A stretch of 64,000 nt of DNA. It comes from Ectothiorhodospira shaposhnikovii. Its GTDB lineage: Bacteria > Pseudomonadota > Gammaproteobacteria > Ectothiorhodospirales > Ectothiorhodospiraceae. This document shows positions 15,561-24,813 of this stretch, piece after piece. The notes under the pieces were generated by a model. That model saw nothing but the letters and a program-made list of their open reading frames with translations. It was not told the DNA's origin and ran no database searches. Each line of letters starts with the position of its first letter. Positions within the stretch are counted from its first letter, which is position 1. Location: assembly GCF_016584105.1 (NCBI RefSeq), contig NZ_NRSM01000008.1:1-64000 (forward strand), given 5' to 3'. A program made the position numbers and the translations under genes.

Positions 15561-16712
15561 TCAGTGCCGGAACAGCACCTCTACCTGACCCACGTCCTCT
15601 GCACGCAGGCTCGCCGTCACCAGTTGACGGGCAACGGCCTGGGCCTCCGCCAGGTTGTTGAAAAGCCCGAGGGGCAACTGCAGCTCCAGGTGCACCTGCC
15701 CCTGAAGATAATGGATGATCACCGGGTCCACATGCCGGGATGCCGGTACGTCATGCCATTGCGCCCGCAGGCGTTCGAGCATCTCGGTGCGATTGGGCAG
15801 ATGGCTGCTCGGGGCTTCTTGCTGATCGTCTTCCGGATCGATATGGACCAGGATGTCCCCCAGTTCGTCCTGGACCCCGTGCATGGCCACGCAGACGGCA
15901 TCCGCGATGTGATGGCCCTCGGAGACGCTGATGCGGGGCGCGACCTGGACATGGATATCCGCCAGCAGGGTGCCCGCCATGCGCCGGGTGCGCAGGCCGT
16001 GAACCCCCTGGATGCCGTCCAGTTGGCGCACTGCCTCCAGCATGCGTTCCTGCTCCTCCGCCTCCACCCCGGTATCGATGAGTTCCCGGGCGCTGTTCCA
16101 GATCAGCTTGCCCCCCATGTGGCCGATGAGCAGGGCCACCAGGATGGCCGCCACGGCATCCATGAAGGGCAGGCCGGCCAGGGTGGCGCCCACGCCCACC
16201 AGCACCACCACCGACGAGACCACGTCGGAGCGGTGGTGCCAGGCGTTGGCCTCCAGCATGCGCGAGCGAACCCTTTTGGCCACGCGCATGGTGTAGTGGT
16301 AAAGGGCCTCCTTGCTGATGATGGCGATCGCCGCCAGGATCAGGGCCAGGGGGGTGGGGCTCAGGAGTTCTTCCGGGTTCAGCAGGCGTCGGGCGGCATC
16401 GGTCATGATGCCCACGGCCACGCCGGACAGGATCAGTCCTACCGCCACGGTGGCCAGGGTCTCGATGCGGCCGTGGCCATAAGGATGATTGGTGTCGGCG
16501 GCTTCGTTGGCCTTGCGGGCGGCGAACAGGACCATGATATCGCTGATCAGGTCGGAGAGGGTATGGACGCCGTCGGCGATCAGGGCCTGGGAGTGACTGA
16601 TCCAGCCGCCGGTGATCTGTGCCGTCGCCAGGCTCAGGTTGGTCATGGCGCCGATGAGGGTGACACGGCGCATGGCCTGATAACGCTGTTCGCTGGGGAG
16701 CCCGGCTGACAT
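15561..16712 (-). CDS. cation diffusion facilitator transporter
   Basis: A 383-residue CDF-family metal/proton antiporter in the inner membrane. Six membrane segments occupy about residues 15-210, with the metal-site motifs IADGVHTLSDLISD in helix 2 and AWHHRSDVVSS in helix 5 (the HxxxD sites). A cytoplasmic ferredoxin-like C-terminal domain follows (QLDGIQGVHGLRTRR, LLADIHVQV, SEGHHIADAV), extended by about 80 residues containing a second similar alpha-beta region (EVLFRH end). Members export zinc, iron, cadmium or cobalt; the substrate cannot be read here. Start 16712 matches the family N-terminus. Divergent from glyQ. Confidence 0.92.
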   Translation of the reverse strand: MSAGLPSEQRYQAMRRVTLIGAMTNLSLATAQITGGWISHSQALIADGVHTLSDLISDIMVLFAARKANEAADTNHPYGHGRIETLATVAVGLILSGVAVGIMTDAARRLLNPEELLSPTPLALILAAIAIISKEALYHYTMRVAKRVRSRMLEANAWHHRSDVVSSVVVLVGVGATLAGLPFMDAVAAILVALLIGHMGGKLIWNSARELIDTGVEAEEQERMLEAVRQLDGIQGVHGLRTRRMAGTLLADIHVQVAPRISVSEGHHIADAVCVAMHGVQDELGDILVHIDPEDDQQEAPSSHLPNRTEMLERLRAQWHDVPASRHVDPVIIHYLQGQVHLELQLPLGLFNNLAEAQAVARQLVTASLRAEDVGQVEVLFRH

Positions 16713-16955
16713 GGGGAGTCTCGTGCAGGGGTGGGCCCGGGTGGGCACGGCTTCGGGAAGCGAGATTGTAAACCCTGGTGACACGGGCGCCCAGTCCCGT
16801 CTCCCATTGACGCTCTGTCGGCGAGCAGGGGGCCGCGGGGCCGATCCGGTCACGCACGGGACTGGGCGCCCGCCACCGGCCACCGTTATACTGTCAGGCT
16901 TTGCACGACCCACGATCGGGGTCGCGCCATCCACGAATCACTCGGGTCGATCCTC

Positions 16956-17876
16956 ATGTCTTCTCACGACGTCTCTACCTTCCAGGGCCTCATCCTGGCC
17001 CTGCAGGACTACTGGGCGGGCCACGGTTGCGTGCTGCTCCAGCCCTACGACATGGAAATGGGAGCGGGTACCTTCCATGCCGCCACCTTCCTGCGGGCCA
17101 TCGGCCCGGAACCCTGGCGCACCGCCTACGTGCAGCCCTCCCGCCGTCCCACCGACGGCCGCTACGGGGAAAACCCCAACCGGCTGCAGCACTATTACCA
17201 GTTCCAGGTGCTGCTCAAGCCTTCGCCGCCGGACATCCAGCAGCTCTACCTGGGTTCCCTGCAGGCCCTGGGCATCGACCCCCTGGTCCATGACATCCGC
17301 TTTGTGGAAGACAACTGGGAATCCCCCACCCTGGGCGCCTGGGGCCTGGGCTGGGAGGTCTGGCTCAACGGCATGGAAGTGACCCAGTTCACCTATTTCC
17401 AGCAGGTGGGCGGCCTGGACTGCCGGCCGGTGAGCGGCGAGATCACCTACGGTCTGGAGCGCATCGCCATGTACCTGCAGGGGGTGGAGAGCGTCTACGA
17501 CCTGGTCTGGACCCGGGGGCCCCAGGGTGTGGTCACCTACGGCGACGTCTACCACCAGAACGAGGTGGAGCAGTCCACCTACAATTTCGAACATGCCGAT
17601 GTGGCTTCCCTGTTCGGCTGGTTCGAGACCTGCGAGCAACAGAGCAAGCACCTCATCGCCCAGGGGCTGCCCTTGCCGGCCTACGAGCAGATGCTCAAGG
17701 CCTCCCATACCTTCAACCTGCTGGATGCCCGGCGCGCCATCTCCGTCACCGAGCGGCAGCGCTACATCCTGCGGGTGCGTGAACTGGCCCGCGCCGTCGC
17801 CGAGGCCTACTACGCCGCCCGTGAACAGCTGGGCTTCCCCATGCTCCCCGACGCGGCCAAGGCCGAACGCACCTGA
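16956..17876 (+). CDS. glyQ: glycyl-tRNA synthetase alpha subunit
   Basis: A 306-residue alpha subunit of the alpha2beta2-type glycyl-tRNA synthetase, carrying the class II aminoacylation core. It opens [30 protein letters not shown] and contains the class II motifs [20 protein letters not shown] and [20 protein letters not shown] and the [10 protein letters not shown] motif 3 region. Normal length. It heads a tightly packed operon with glyS (20 bases downstream), gmhB, plsC and a phosphatase. A TATACT element at 16887-16892 in the 243-base upstream gap could be its -10 region, but no good -35 is visible. No T-box leader is seen. Confidence 0.98.
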   Translation: MSSHDVSTFQGLILALQDYWAGHGCVLLQPYDMEMGAGTFHAATFLRAIGPEPWRTAYVQPSRRPTDGRYGENPNRLQHYYQFQVLLKPSPPDIQQLYLGSLQALGIDPLVHDIRFVEDNWESPTLGAWGLGWEVWLNGMEVTQFTYFQQVGGLDCRPVSGEITYGLERIAMYLQGVESVYDLVWTRGPQGVVTYGDVYHQNEVEQSTYNFEHADVASLFGWFETCEQQSKHLIAQGLPLPAYEQMLKASHTFNLLDARRAISVTERQRYILRVRELARAVAEAYYAAREQLGFPMLPDAAKAERT

Positions 17877-17896
17877 CCTGGGACTGGATCAATATC

Positions 17897-19969
17897 ATGA
17901 GCGAGACACAGGATCTTCTGATCGAGATCGGCACTGAAGAGCTGCCGCCCAAGGCCCTCAAGGGGCTGCGGGATGCCTTTGCGGACGGCGTCGTCAAGGG
18001 GCTTGCGGATGCCGGCCTTGACCCCGTTGACCATGTGGCCTATGCCGCGCCCCGCCGCCTGGCGGTGTGGGTCAGGGGCCTGCCGCCGCGTCAGGCGGAT
18101 CAGGCCATGGAGCGTCGGGGGCCGGCCCTGGCCGCCGCCTTCGATGCCCAGGGCAACCCCACCCGTGCCGCCCAGGGGTTTGCCGCCTCCTGCGGCGTGG
18201 CGGTGACCGACCTGGAGCGCCTGGAAACGGACAAGGGCGCCTGGCTGGTGCATCGTCACCTGGAGCCGGGGCGTGACACCGCCGCCCTGGTGCCTGCTAT
18301 CGTCGAGGCCGCCCTGGCGGCCCTGCCCATTCCCAAGCGCATGCGCTGGGGCGATGGTGACGCGGAATTCGTGCGTCCGGTGCACTGGGTGGTGATGTTG
18401 CTGGGTTCCGAGGTCATCCAGGCCTCCATCCTGGGCATCCCGGCGGGTCGCGAGACCCGGGGGCATCGCTTCCATCACCCCGCGGCCCTGACCCTGTCCG
18501 CGCCGTCCGAATATGCCCCGCTGCTGGAGACCCAGGGCTGGGTGAAGGTGGACTTCGAGGCCCGACGCGCCGCCATTCGCGGCCAGGTGGAGGCCGCCGC
18601 CGCCGAGCTGGGCGGTCGGGCGGTGATCGAGGCGGATCTGCTGGATGAGGTGACCGCCCTGGTGGAATGGCCGGTGGCGGTGGTGGGCCATTTCGAGGCC
18701 CGTTTCCTGGAGGTGCCCCAGGAGGCACTGATCTCCACCATGCAGGACAACCAGAAATACTTCCCGGTGGTGGACGGGGAAGGGCGCCTGATGCCCCACT
18801 TCATCACCATCAGCAACGTGGACTCCCGGGCGCCGGAGCGGGTGCGGGAGGGCAACGAACGGGTGATCCGGCCCCGCTTCTCCGACGCGGAATTCTTCTG
18901 GAACCAGGATCGCCGCCGTCCCCTGGAGAGCCATCTGGAGGCCCTGAAGACGGTGGTGTTCCAGCACAAGCTGGGCAGCCTGCACGACAAGACCCTGCGG
19001 GTGGTGCGCCTGGCGGGGTTGCTGGCCCGGGACATGGAGGCCGATCCCGATCAGGCCCGCCGGGCCGCCCTGCTGAGCAAGTGCGACCTGCAGACCCAGA
19101 TGGTGTTCGAGTTCACCGAACTGCAGGGCACCATGGGGCGCTACTACGCCGCCCATGACGGCGAGCCGGAGGCGGTGGCCGAGGCCCTGGAGCAGCAGTA
19201 TCTGCCCCGCCACGCGGGGGATGTCCTGCCGGCCGGTCCGGTGGGTCGGGTGCTGGCCCTGGCGGACCGTCTGGATACCCTGGTGGGGATCTTCGCCATC
19301 GGCCAGAAGCCCACCGGCGCCAAGGACCCCTTCGGTCTGCGCCGGGCCGCCCTGGGGGTGCTGCGCATCCTGGTGGAACTGGAGCTGCCCCTGGATCTGG
19401 AAACCCTGCTGCAACAGACCGCGGAAGGCTACGAGGGCCGGGTGCCCGCCGTCCCGGCCGTGCCCCAGGTGCTGGAGTACGTGATGGAGCGTCTGCGGGC
19501 CTATTACCTGGATCGGGGTATCCGCCCCGAGGTGTTCGAGGCGGTGCTGGCGGTGCGGCCCACCCGTCCCCTGGATTTCGACCGCCGGGTGCGGGCGGTG
19601 GAGCATTTCCTGGGACTGCCGGAAGCCGAGGCCCTGGCGGCGGCGCACAAGCGCATTCACAACATCCTGCGCAAGGTGGAGGGCGGCCTGCCCGACCGGG
19701 TGGAGACCGGCCTGCTGGCGGAGCCGGCGGAGCAGGATCTGCATCGCCACCTGGAGGGGTTACGGGAGGCGGTGGCCGCCCATCTGGATGCGGGCGAGTA
19801 CACCGAGGGCCTGACCCGGCTGGCGGCCCTGCGCGGTCCCGTGGACGCCTTCTTCGATCAGGTGATGGTGATGGCCGAGAACCCGGCCCTGCGGGATAAC
19901 CGGGTGGCGTTGCTCAATCGCCTGGCGGGGCTGTTCCTGCGGGTGGCGGACCTGTCCCGGCTGCCGTGA
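17897..19969 (+). CDS. glyS: glycyl-tRNA synthetase beta subunit
   Basis: A 690-residue beta subunit that binds tRNA-Gly. The N-terminus TQDLLIEIGTEELPPKALK is diagnostic; further landmarks are MRWGDGDAEFVRPVHW, HRFHHP, EVPQEALISTMQDNQKYFPVVD, an HD-like region (LLSKCDLQTQMVFEFTELQGTMGRYYA) and the C-terminal anticodon-binding domain (FFDQVMVMAENPALRDNRVALLNRLAGLF). Normal length. Its stop overlaps the gmhB start by four bases (GTGA), so gmhB translation is coupled. Confidence 0.98.
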   Translation: MSETQDLLIEIGTEELPPKALKGLRDAFADGVVKGLADAGLDPVDHVAYAAPRRLAVWVRGLPPRQADQAMERRGPALAAAFDAQGNPTRAAQGFAASCGVAVTDLERLETDKGAWLVHRHLEPGRDTAALVPAIVEAALAALPIPKRMRWGDGDAEFVRPVHWVVMLLGSEVIQASILGIPAGRETRGHRFHHPAALTLSAPSEYAPLLETQGWVKVDFEARRAAIRGQVEAAAAELGGRAVIEADLLDEVTALVEWPVAVVGHFEARFLEVPQEALISTMQDNQKYFPVVDGEGRLMPHFITISNVDSRAPERVREGNERVIRPRFSDAEFFWNQDRRRPLESHLEALKTVVFQHKLGSLHDKTLRVVRLAGLLARDMEADPDQARRAALLSKCDLQTQMVFEFTELQGTMGRYYAAHDGEPEAVAEALEQQYLPRHAGDVLPAGPVGRVLALADRLDTLVGIFAIGQKPTGAKDPFGLRRAALGVLRILVELELPLDLETLLQQTAEGYEGRVPAVPAVPQVLEYVMERLRAYYLDRGIRPEVFEAVLAVRPTRPLDFDRRVRAVEHFLGLPEAEALAAAHKRIHNILRKVEGGLPDRVETGLLAEPAEQDLHRHLEGLREAVAAHLDAGEYTEGLTRLAALRGPVDAFFDQVMVMAENPALRDNRVALLNRLAGLFLRVADLSRLP

Positions 19970-20520
19970 AGCTCGTCATCCTGGATCGGGACGGGGTCAT
20001 CAACCGGGATTCCCCCGACTACATCAAGTCGCCGGCGGAATGGGTACCGTTGCCCGGAAGCCTGGAGGCCATCGCCCGTCTGACCCGGGCCGGCTGGTGC
20101 GTGGTGGTGGCCACCAACCAGTCGGGTCTGGCCCGGGGCCTATTCGATCTGCCCACCCTGCGGGCCATCCACCGGCACATGGAGGTGACCCTGGCGCCCC
20201 TGGGGGGGCGCATCGACGGGATCTTCTACTGTCCCCACGGTCCGGATGAGGGTTGCGACTGCCGCAAGCCCCTGCCGGGTCTGTTCGAACGCATCGGCCG
20301 GGCATTCAGCGTGCCCCTGACCGGGGTTCCTGCCGTGGGTGATTCCCCGCGCGATCTCCAGGCCGCCGCCGCCGCCGGTTGTACCCCGATCCTGGTTCGG
20401 ACCGGCAACGGCCTTAAGGCCCTCGCCGAAGGACGGGTACCCGCGGGCACGCCGGTCTTTGCGGACCTGGCCGAGGTGGTGGAACATCTGCTGACTGAAA
20501 CGGATCAAATTCATGACTGA
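19966..20520 (+). CDS. gmhB: D-glycero-beta-D-manno-heptose 1,7-bisphosphate 7-phosphatase
   Basis: A 184-residue HAD-superfamily phosphatase of the LPS inner-core ADP-heptose pathway. The nucleophile motif VILDRDGVINRDS, the VVATNQSGLARG motif, the zinc-binding loop with CPHGPDEGCDCRKP and the DxxxD-type GDSPRDLQAAAAAG are all in place. The GTG start at 19966 overlaps the glyS stop. It removes the 7-phosphate in the cytoplasm. Linkage glyS-gmhB-plsC is common in this class. Confidence 0.95.
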   Translation: MKLVILDRDGVINRDSPDYIKSPAEWVPLPGSLEAIARLTRAGWCVVVATNQSGLARGLFDLPTLRAIHRHMEVTLAPLGGRIDGIFYCPHGPDEGCDCRKPLPGLFERIGRAFSVPLTGVPAVGDSPRDLQAAAAAGCTPILVRTGNGLKALAEGRVPAGTPVFADLAEVVEHLLTETDQIHD

Positions 20521-21280
20521 ACCTGCCTCTTCAAAACCGGAGTTGTATCTGCGGGCGGGCCTGTTCTGGGTCGGCATGGCCCTGTCCACGGTCCTGTTCG
20601 CCCTTTTCAGCCCCCTGCTGCTGCCGCTGAAATGGCATGGCCGTTTCCGGCTGCTGTCCCAATGGACTCGCTTCAATCTGTGGTGGCTGACGCTGACCTG
20701 CGGGCTACGCTATACCGTGACCGGGACCGAGTATCTGGGAGGCGAGGCCCGGGTGCTGATGTGCAAGCACCAGTCGGCCTGGGAGACCCTCGCCCTGCAG
20801 CAGTTCATCCCGCCCCAGGTGTGGGTGCTCAAGCAGGAGCTGTTGCGCATCCCCTTTTTCGGCTGGGCTCTGGGCATGCTGGAACCCATTGCCCTGGACC
20901 GGGCCGCCGGTCGCAAGGCCATGGATCAGCTGGTGGCCCAGGGACTGGACCGGCTCGACCGGGGGTTGTGGGTGGTCCTGTTCCCGGAGGGAACGCGGAC
21001 GCCGCCCGGCCACCAGGGCCGTTACAAGGTGGGCGGGGCGGTGCTGGCGGCCCGCAGCGGTCGGCCGGTGATCCCGGTGGCCCACAATGCGGGCCTGTTC
21101 TGGCCCCGCAACAGTTTCCTCAAGTATCCGGGGACCATCCAGGTGGAGGTCGGGCCGCCCATCCCCACCGAGGGCAGAAAGCCCGAGGCCATCATGAAGG
21201 ATGTCCAGGCCTGGATCGAGTCCCGTACGGCGGTGCTGTGCGGATTGCCCGGGCCGGATGCAGGGCAACCCCATGGGTGA
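20513..21280 (+). CDS. plsC: 1-acyl-sn-glycerol-3-phosphate acyltransferase (PlsC-like)
   Basis: A 255-residue membrane-bound acyltransferase. An N-terminal hydrophobic segment (residues 15-40) precedes the acyltransferase block I in the KHQSAWET form (His86, Glu91 as HX4E, with Asp replaced by Glu, a known variant), block II around PFFGWALGMLEPIALDR, block III VVLFPEGTRTPPG and block IV GRPVIPVAHN. It acylates lysophosphatidic acid at the inner membrane. Its start overlaps gmhB by 8 bases and its end overlaps the next gene by 8 bases. Confidence 0.92.
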   Translation: MTEPASSKPELYLRAGLFWVGMALSTVLFALFSPLLLPLKWHGRFRLLSQWTRFNLWWLTLTCGLRYTVTGTEYLGGEARVLMCKHQSAWETLALQQFIPPQVWVLKQELLRIPFFGWALGMLEPIALDRAAGRKAMDQLVAQGLDRLDRGLWVVLFPEGTRTPPGHQGRYKVGGAVLAARSGRPVIPVAHNAGLFWPRNSFLKYPGTIQVEVGPPIPTEGRKPEAIMKDVQAWIESRTAVLCGLPGPDAGQPHG

Positions 21281-21956
21281 GGCGCCTCCGCGCTGGGATC
21301 CGGGCACACGATCCGGGCGGCGCCGGGCCTACCTGTGGGCCCTGTGGCTGGACGACGGCTGGGTGAGGGAGTACGGTCTGTCCAATTTTCACCGGATTTC
21401 CGGTCAGGCCTGGCGCTCGGGACAGCCGTCACCCCGGCATCTGTATCAGCGCATCCCCCGTCATGGCATCCGCACCGTGATCAATCTGAGGGGGGACGAG
21501 CCGGACAACCCCATGCTGGCCCTGGAGGCGGACGCCTGTGAACGGCTGGGTGTGGCGCTGCATCATCTGAAGCTCCACTCCCGGGACCTGCCCACCCCGG
21601 AGGTGATTCACGAGGCCCATGAACTGCTCCATCGCATCGCCTATCCCGTCTGGTTTCATTGCAAGTCCGGGGCGGACCGGGCCGGGCTGATGAGTACCCT
21701 GTATCTGCACTGGATGGAGGGGGTCCCCCTGACGCAGACAGGGCAGTTGCGTCTGTGGCCTTATTTTCATTACCGCTGGGCCAAGACCGGCCTGCTGGAT
21801 CATTTCTTCGAGGCCTATCTTCAGGACACGGCGGAGTCATCCATGCCCCTGCTGGAGTGGGTGGATACCTGCTACGATCGCAAGGCGCTGAAAAAGGCCT
21901 TTCGGCACCAACCGGTCGTGAACGCCCTGGTTGACCGGGTATTGCGCAGGGAGTAG
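21273..21956 (+). CDS. dual-specificity / tyrosine phosphatase-like protein
   Basis: A 227-residue protein with a cysteine-phosphatase core: FHRISGQAWRSGQPSPRHL, TVINLRGDEPDN and the P-loop HCKSGADRAG (CX5R signature). The C-terminal part (LLDHFFEAYLQD, LLEWVDTCYD) is helical. The type occurs next to envelope-lipid genes; here it is the last member of glyQ-glyS-gmhB-plsC, so a substrate in lipid or LPS metabolism (a phospholipid or lipid phosphate) is as plausible as a phosphoprotein. Start 21273 is chosen because it gives an 8-base overlap with plsC; longer starts at 21201 or 21258 lie inside plsC. Its stop abuts the convergent GGDEF-EAL stop with no gap. Confidence 0.85.
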   Translation: MGEAPPRWDPGTRSGRRRAYLWALWLDDGWVREYGLSNFHRISGQAWRSGQPSPRHLYQRIPRHGIRTVINLRGDEPDNPMLALEADACERLGVALHHLKLHSRDLPTPEVIHEAHELLHRIAYPVWFHCKSGADRAGLMSTLYLHWMEGVPLTQTGQLRLWPYFHYRWAKTGLLDHFFEAYLQDTAESSMPLLEWVDTCYDRKALKKAFRHQPVVNALVDRVLRRE

Positions 21957-23687
21957 TCAGCGCCCGAGCACCATGGATTCCAGTGGCCTGGGTGCCCCGA
22001 TGAAATGCCCCTGTACATGGTTGACCCCGATTTCCCGGAGTATCTTCAGGATGGCCTCCGACTCAACGTATTCGGCGATGGTCTGTTTGCCCATGAGGTG
22101 CGCGATGTCGTTGATGGAGCTTACGAGGGCCCGGTCGGTGGTATCTTGCGCCACGTCACGCACGAAGGTGCCGTCAATCTTCAGATAGGTGACCGGAAGG
22201 GTGCGGAGGTAGCCGAAGGAAGACATCCCGCTGCCAAAATCATCCAGTGAGAATCGGCAGCCCATCTGGCTGAGGTGAAAAAACAACTGGCTGGCATTGT
22301 CGAGGTTGGCGATGGCGACGGTTTCCGTGACTTCGAAACAGAGTTTCCCGGGTGGAACGTTGACGCGTTCAAGGGTTTCAAGCAGGAAGTCGAGAAAAGG
22401 AGCATCACCCACCGAGTGTCCCGAGAGGTTGATGGAGCAGGCATCAAGCAGTTCCAGTAACGGCCGGTGGTCTGCCAGCCAGGCAAGGCTTTGCCGGATC
22501 ACATATCGGTCAATGGCTGTGGCCAGGTTGTATCGTTCCGCCACGGATAGAAACTCGCCTGGACTGATCAGCTGATCTTGATCCTCCTTCATGCGGACCA
22601 GGACTTCAAAATGGGTGCCCTTGTCTTCGGCTTCCGAAAGCGCCTGGATCGGTTGTGCAAAGAGGATCAGCCGGGAGTCCCTGATGGCCGATTGAATTCG
22701 GCTTACCCATTGCATCTCTCCCTGCAGCCGCAGTAATCCGGTATCGTTTTGCTTGAAAACGCTGACCCGATTGCGTCCCTTGTCCTTGGCGGCATTGCAG
22801 GCGGTGTCCGCGGCCGCCATCAGGGCGATGCCGCGGTTGCTGAGCGGAGTGACGGGCACGACACCGAAACTGGCGCTCAGGCTGAAGTCCCGTTGTTCCC
22901 AGCGAAACTGGAATCCCTGCAGGACTTCGCGCAGGGTTTCCGCCCGGTTCAGGCCCTGTTCGAGGGAAACATTCAGCAGCAGGAGAGAAAATTCATCGCC
23001 GCTCAGCCGTGCCAGGGAATCCCCGGGATGCATGCTCTCGCTCAGCAGGTTGCCGATCTGCCGCAGCAGTTCATCTCCCGCCTCATGGCCGCAGGTGTCA
23101 TTGACGAGCCTGAACTGATCAATATCCATGTAGATCAGGGCGTGTCGATGGTCGTTTTTCCTGGCATCGTGAATGGCCCGCTCCAGCCGGAACATCATTT
23201 CGCGGCGGTTCAGCAGCCCTGTGAGGGGATCATGGCTGGCCAGGTAGTGCAGCTGGGTTGCGAGGGAGCGGTATTCGGTGGCATCACTGAAACCGATGGC
23301 CGCACCACTGATGCGGGAGGCCTGACGCAGCGGTGAGATGGAAAGCAGGACATGCCGGGGGTGGCGGTCCTTGCGCCACAGCACGGTTTCAAGGTGGTCC
23401 CGGGCCTGTCCATCCAGGAGCGTCTGACGGATGGGGGAGTCTTCCCATTGAATGGGCGTGCCGTCCTCGGCGGCCTTCATCAGCAGGGTATGGGCCGATT
23501 GCCCCAGCAAGGCGGGACGGGAATAGCCGAGGAGCGTCAGGGCCGCCTGATTGACATAGGTAATTCGCCCCTGATCATCTACCGCGAAGAGGGGGGAGGG
23601 GGCATGATCAAGTAACTGATTCAGGCGCTGCGCCAACTGTACAACGTCGGGATGCCTGATATCCGGGGATGGTGGGGGCTGCATCAT
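21957..23687 (-). CDS. PAS-GGDEF-EAL cyclic-di-GMP protein
   Basis: A 576-residue soluble protein with PAS (about residues 20-140; PLFAVDDQGRITYVNQAAL), GGDEF (about 150-315) and EAL (about 330-570). The diguanylate cyclase signature is SGDEF in LARLSGDEFSLLL, a commonly active variant of GGDEF. In the phosphodiesterase domain the signature reads FEVLVRM (EVL), with the other catalytic elements kept: SINLSGHSV, CFEVTET, LDDFGSGMSSFGYL and KIDGTFV. It may therefore synthesise or hydrolyse cyclic-di-GMP, tuned by the PAS ligand. Cytoplasmic: no membrane segment. It runs convergently into the phosphatase gene. Confidence 0.93.
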   Translation of the reverse strand: MMQPPPSPDIRHPDVVQLAQRLNQLLDHAPSPLFAVDDQGRITYVNQAALTLLGYSRPALLGQSAHTLLMKAAEDGTPIQWEDSPIRQTLLDGQARDHLETVLWRKDRHPRHVLLSISPLRQASRISGAAIGFSDATEYRSLATQLHYLASHDPLTGLLNRREMMFRLERAIHDARKNDHRHALIYMDIDQFRLVNDTCGHEAGDELLRQIGNLLSESMHPGDSLARLSGDEFSLLLLNVSLEQGLNRAETLREVLQGFQFRWEQRDFSLSASFGVVPVTPLSNRGIALMAAADTACNAAKDKGRNRVSVFKQNDTGLLRLQGEMQWVSRIQSAIRDSRLILFAQPIQALSEAEDKGTHFEVLVRMKEDQDQLISPGEFLSVAERYNLATAIDRYVIRQSLAWLADHRPLLELLDACSINLSGHSVGDAPFLDFLLETLERVNVPPGKLCFEVTETVAIANLDNASQLFFHLSQMGCRFSLDDFGSGMSSFGYLRTLPVTYLKIDGTFVRDVAQDTTDRALVSSINDIAHLMGKQTIAEYVESEAILKILREIGVNHVQGHFIGAPRPLESMVLGR

Positions 23688-23813
23688 GTCCTTTGCAACA
23701 TATTGGAACTGCCCGCCTCAACGCGCTTTCCGGCGACTGGCTCCAGATTCACCTGTCGTCACTATAATGCACAACCGTCATCTTGAAGTCATCACCATCT
23801 ACTGTGTCTGCCT

Positions 23814-24635
23814 TCACGGAATCGGACTGTGAATGACCCGCGCCTGGTCCTGATCATCGGGGATATGGTGCAGGCTGCCCAGGCGAAACAGACGGATGGC
23901 GTTTTCACGGGTGATGCTCGCGATTTCTTCCGGAGATTCGCGCCGCAAGGCAGCCAGGGTCTCGATCACCTCCGGTAGCCAGGCAGGTTGATTGCGGTCC
24001 CCCCGGTGAGCCTGGCCGGGCTGATCGGGGGCATCACTTTCCACCAGCATGGCCTCCGCGGGCAACCAGCTCGCCAACTTTCGCAGACGTTGCGCCCGTG
24101 GGTAGGTCACCGGCCCGCCGATGCCGATGAAAAATCCCAGATCGAGCAGTTTTTCCGCTTGCTGTCGGCTGCCGGAAAAGCTGTGCACGACGCCCCTGAG
24201 GCCCGGTCGTTGCCGCAATGCCTGGGTGACCTGGTCCATGGCTCGCCGGGCATGGATGATGACCGGGAGGTCATGGGTCAGGGCCAGGTCCAGTTGTGCC
24301 CTGAAATAGACCTGCTGTGTCTGCTCGTCCAGCCCTTCGACATAAAAGTCCAGGCCGCATTCCCCCACGGCCACGGCCGGTTCCCGTTGCAGCCACTGGT
24401 CCAGCGCATCAATGTCCGCCGGTTGGTGGGAGTGCAGATAGACAGGATGCAGGCCGTAGGCGGGATAGAGGCCGGGCAGGGAGGCCGCCACCTGTTTGAT
24501 TCGGGGCCATCCGTCCCGGTCGATGGCCGGCAATATCTGGGCACGGACCCCGGCATTCCAGGCATTGCGCCAGCAGGTATCCCGATCCCTGTCAAAGGCC
24601 GGGACATCGAAATGGCAATGACTGTCGATGATCAA
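23814..24635 (-). CDS. TatD-family metal-dependent hydrolase
   Basis: A TIM-barrel metallohydrolase of about 273 residues. The metal ligands are visible: IIDSHCHFD (HxH), GECGLDF (Glu), VIIHARRA, VVHSFSG and ESDAPDQP. TatD proteins are 3'-5' exonucleases or D-aminoacyl-type hydrolases acting in the cytoplasm. The start chosen is TTG at 24635, 9 bases after a GGGAG ribosome site and exactly at the conserved N-terminus; a GTG at 24707 gives a 24-residue extension without a ribosome site. Divergent from the ferredoxin-NADP reductase gene. Confidence 0.9.
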   Translation of the reverse strand: MIIDSHCHFDVPAFDRDRDTCWRNAWNAGVRAQILPAIDRDGWPRIKQVAASLPGLYPAYGLHPVYLHSHQPADIDALDQWLQREPAVAVGECGLDFYVEGLDEQTQQVYFRAQLDLALTHDLPVIIHARRAMDQVTQALRQRPGLRGVVHSFSGSRQQAEKLLDLGFFIGIGGPVTYPRAQRLRKLASWLPAEAMLVESDAPDQPGQAHRGDRNQPAWLPEVIETLAALRRESPEEIASITRENAIRLFRLGSLHHIPDDQDQARVIHSPIP

Positions 24636-24813
24636 GGCATCACACTCCCGTTGGATAGGCAAAGTCGCACTCCCCGTGGTGTTGAAAAATCCTGTCGTCG
24701 GCGTCACCTTATGTGCATTGGGTTGTTCGGTTGCTGTCAGCGTGCCTTGGGGCGTATCGCCTCCGACCGGATCATCCCGTCACTCATTGTTCCGGCGGAG
24801 TAAGGAAGACAAC

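Noticed and set aside
16713-16955. T-box riboswitch upstream of glyQ
   Set aside because: No specifier stem, AGGGTGG-like bulge or terminator/antiterminator pair is visible, and T-boxes are not expected in gammaproteobacteria.
17810-19750. 646-codon minus-strand open frame opposite glyS
   Set aside because: Antisense shadow; glyS has full-length family motifs on the plus strand.
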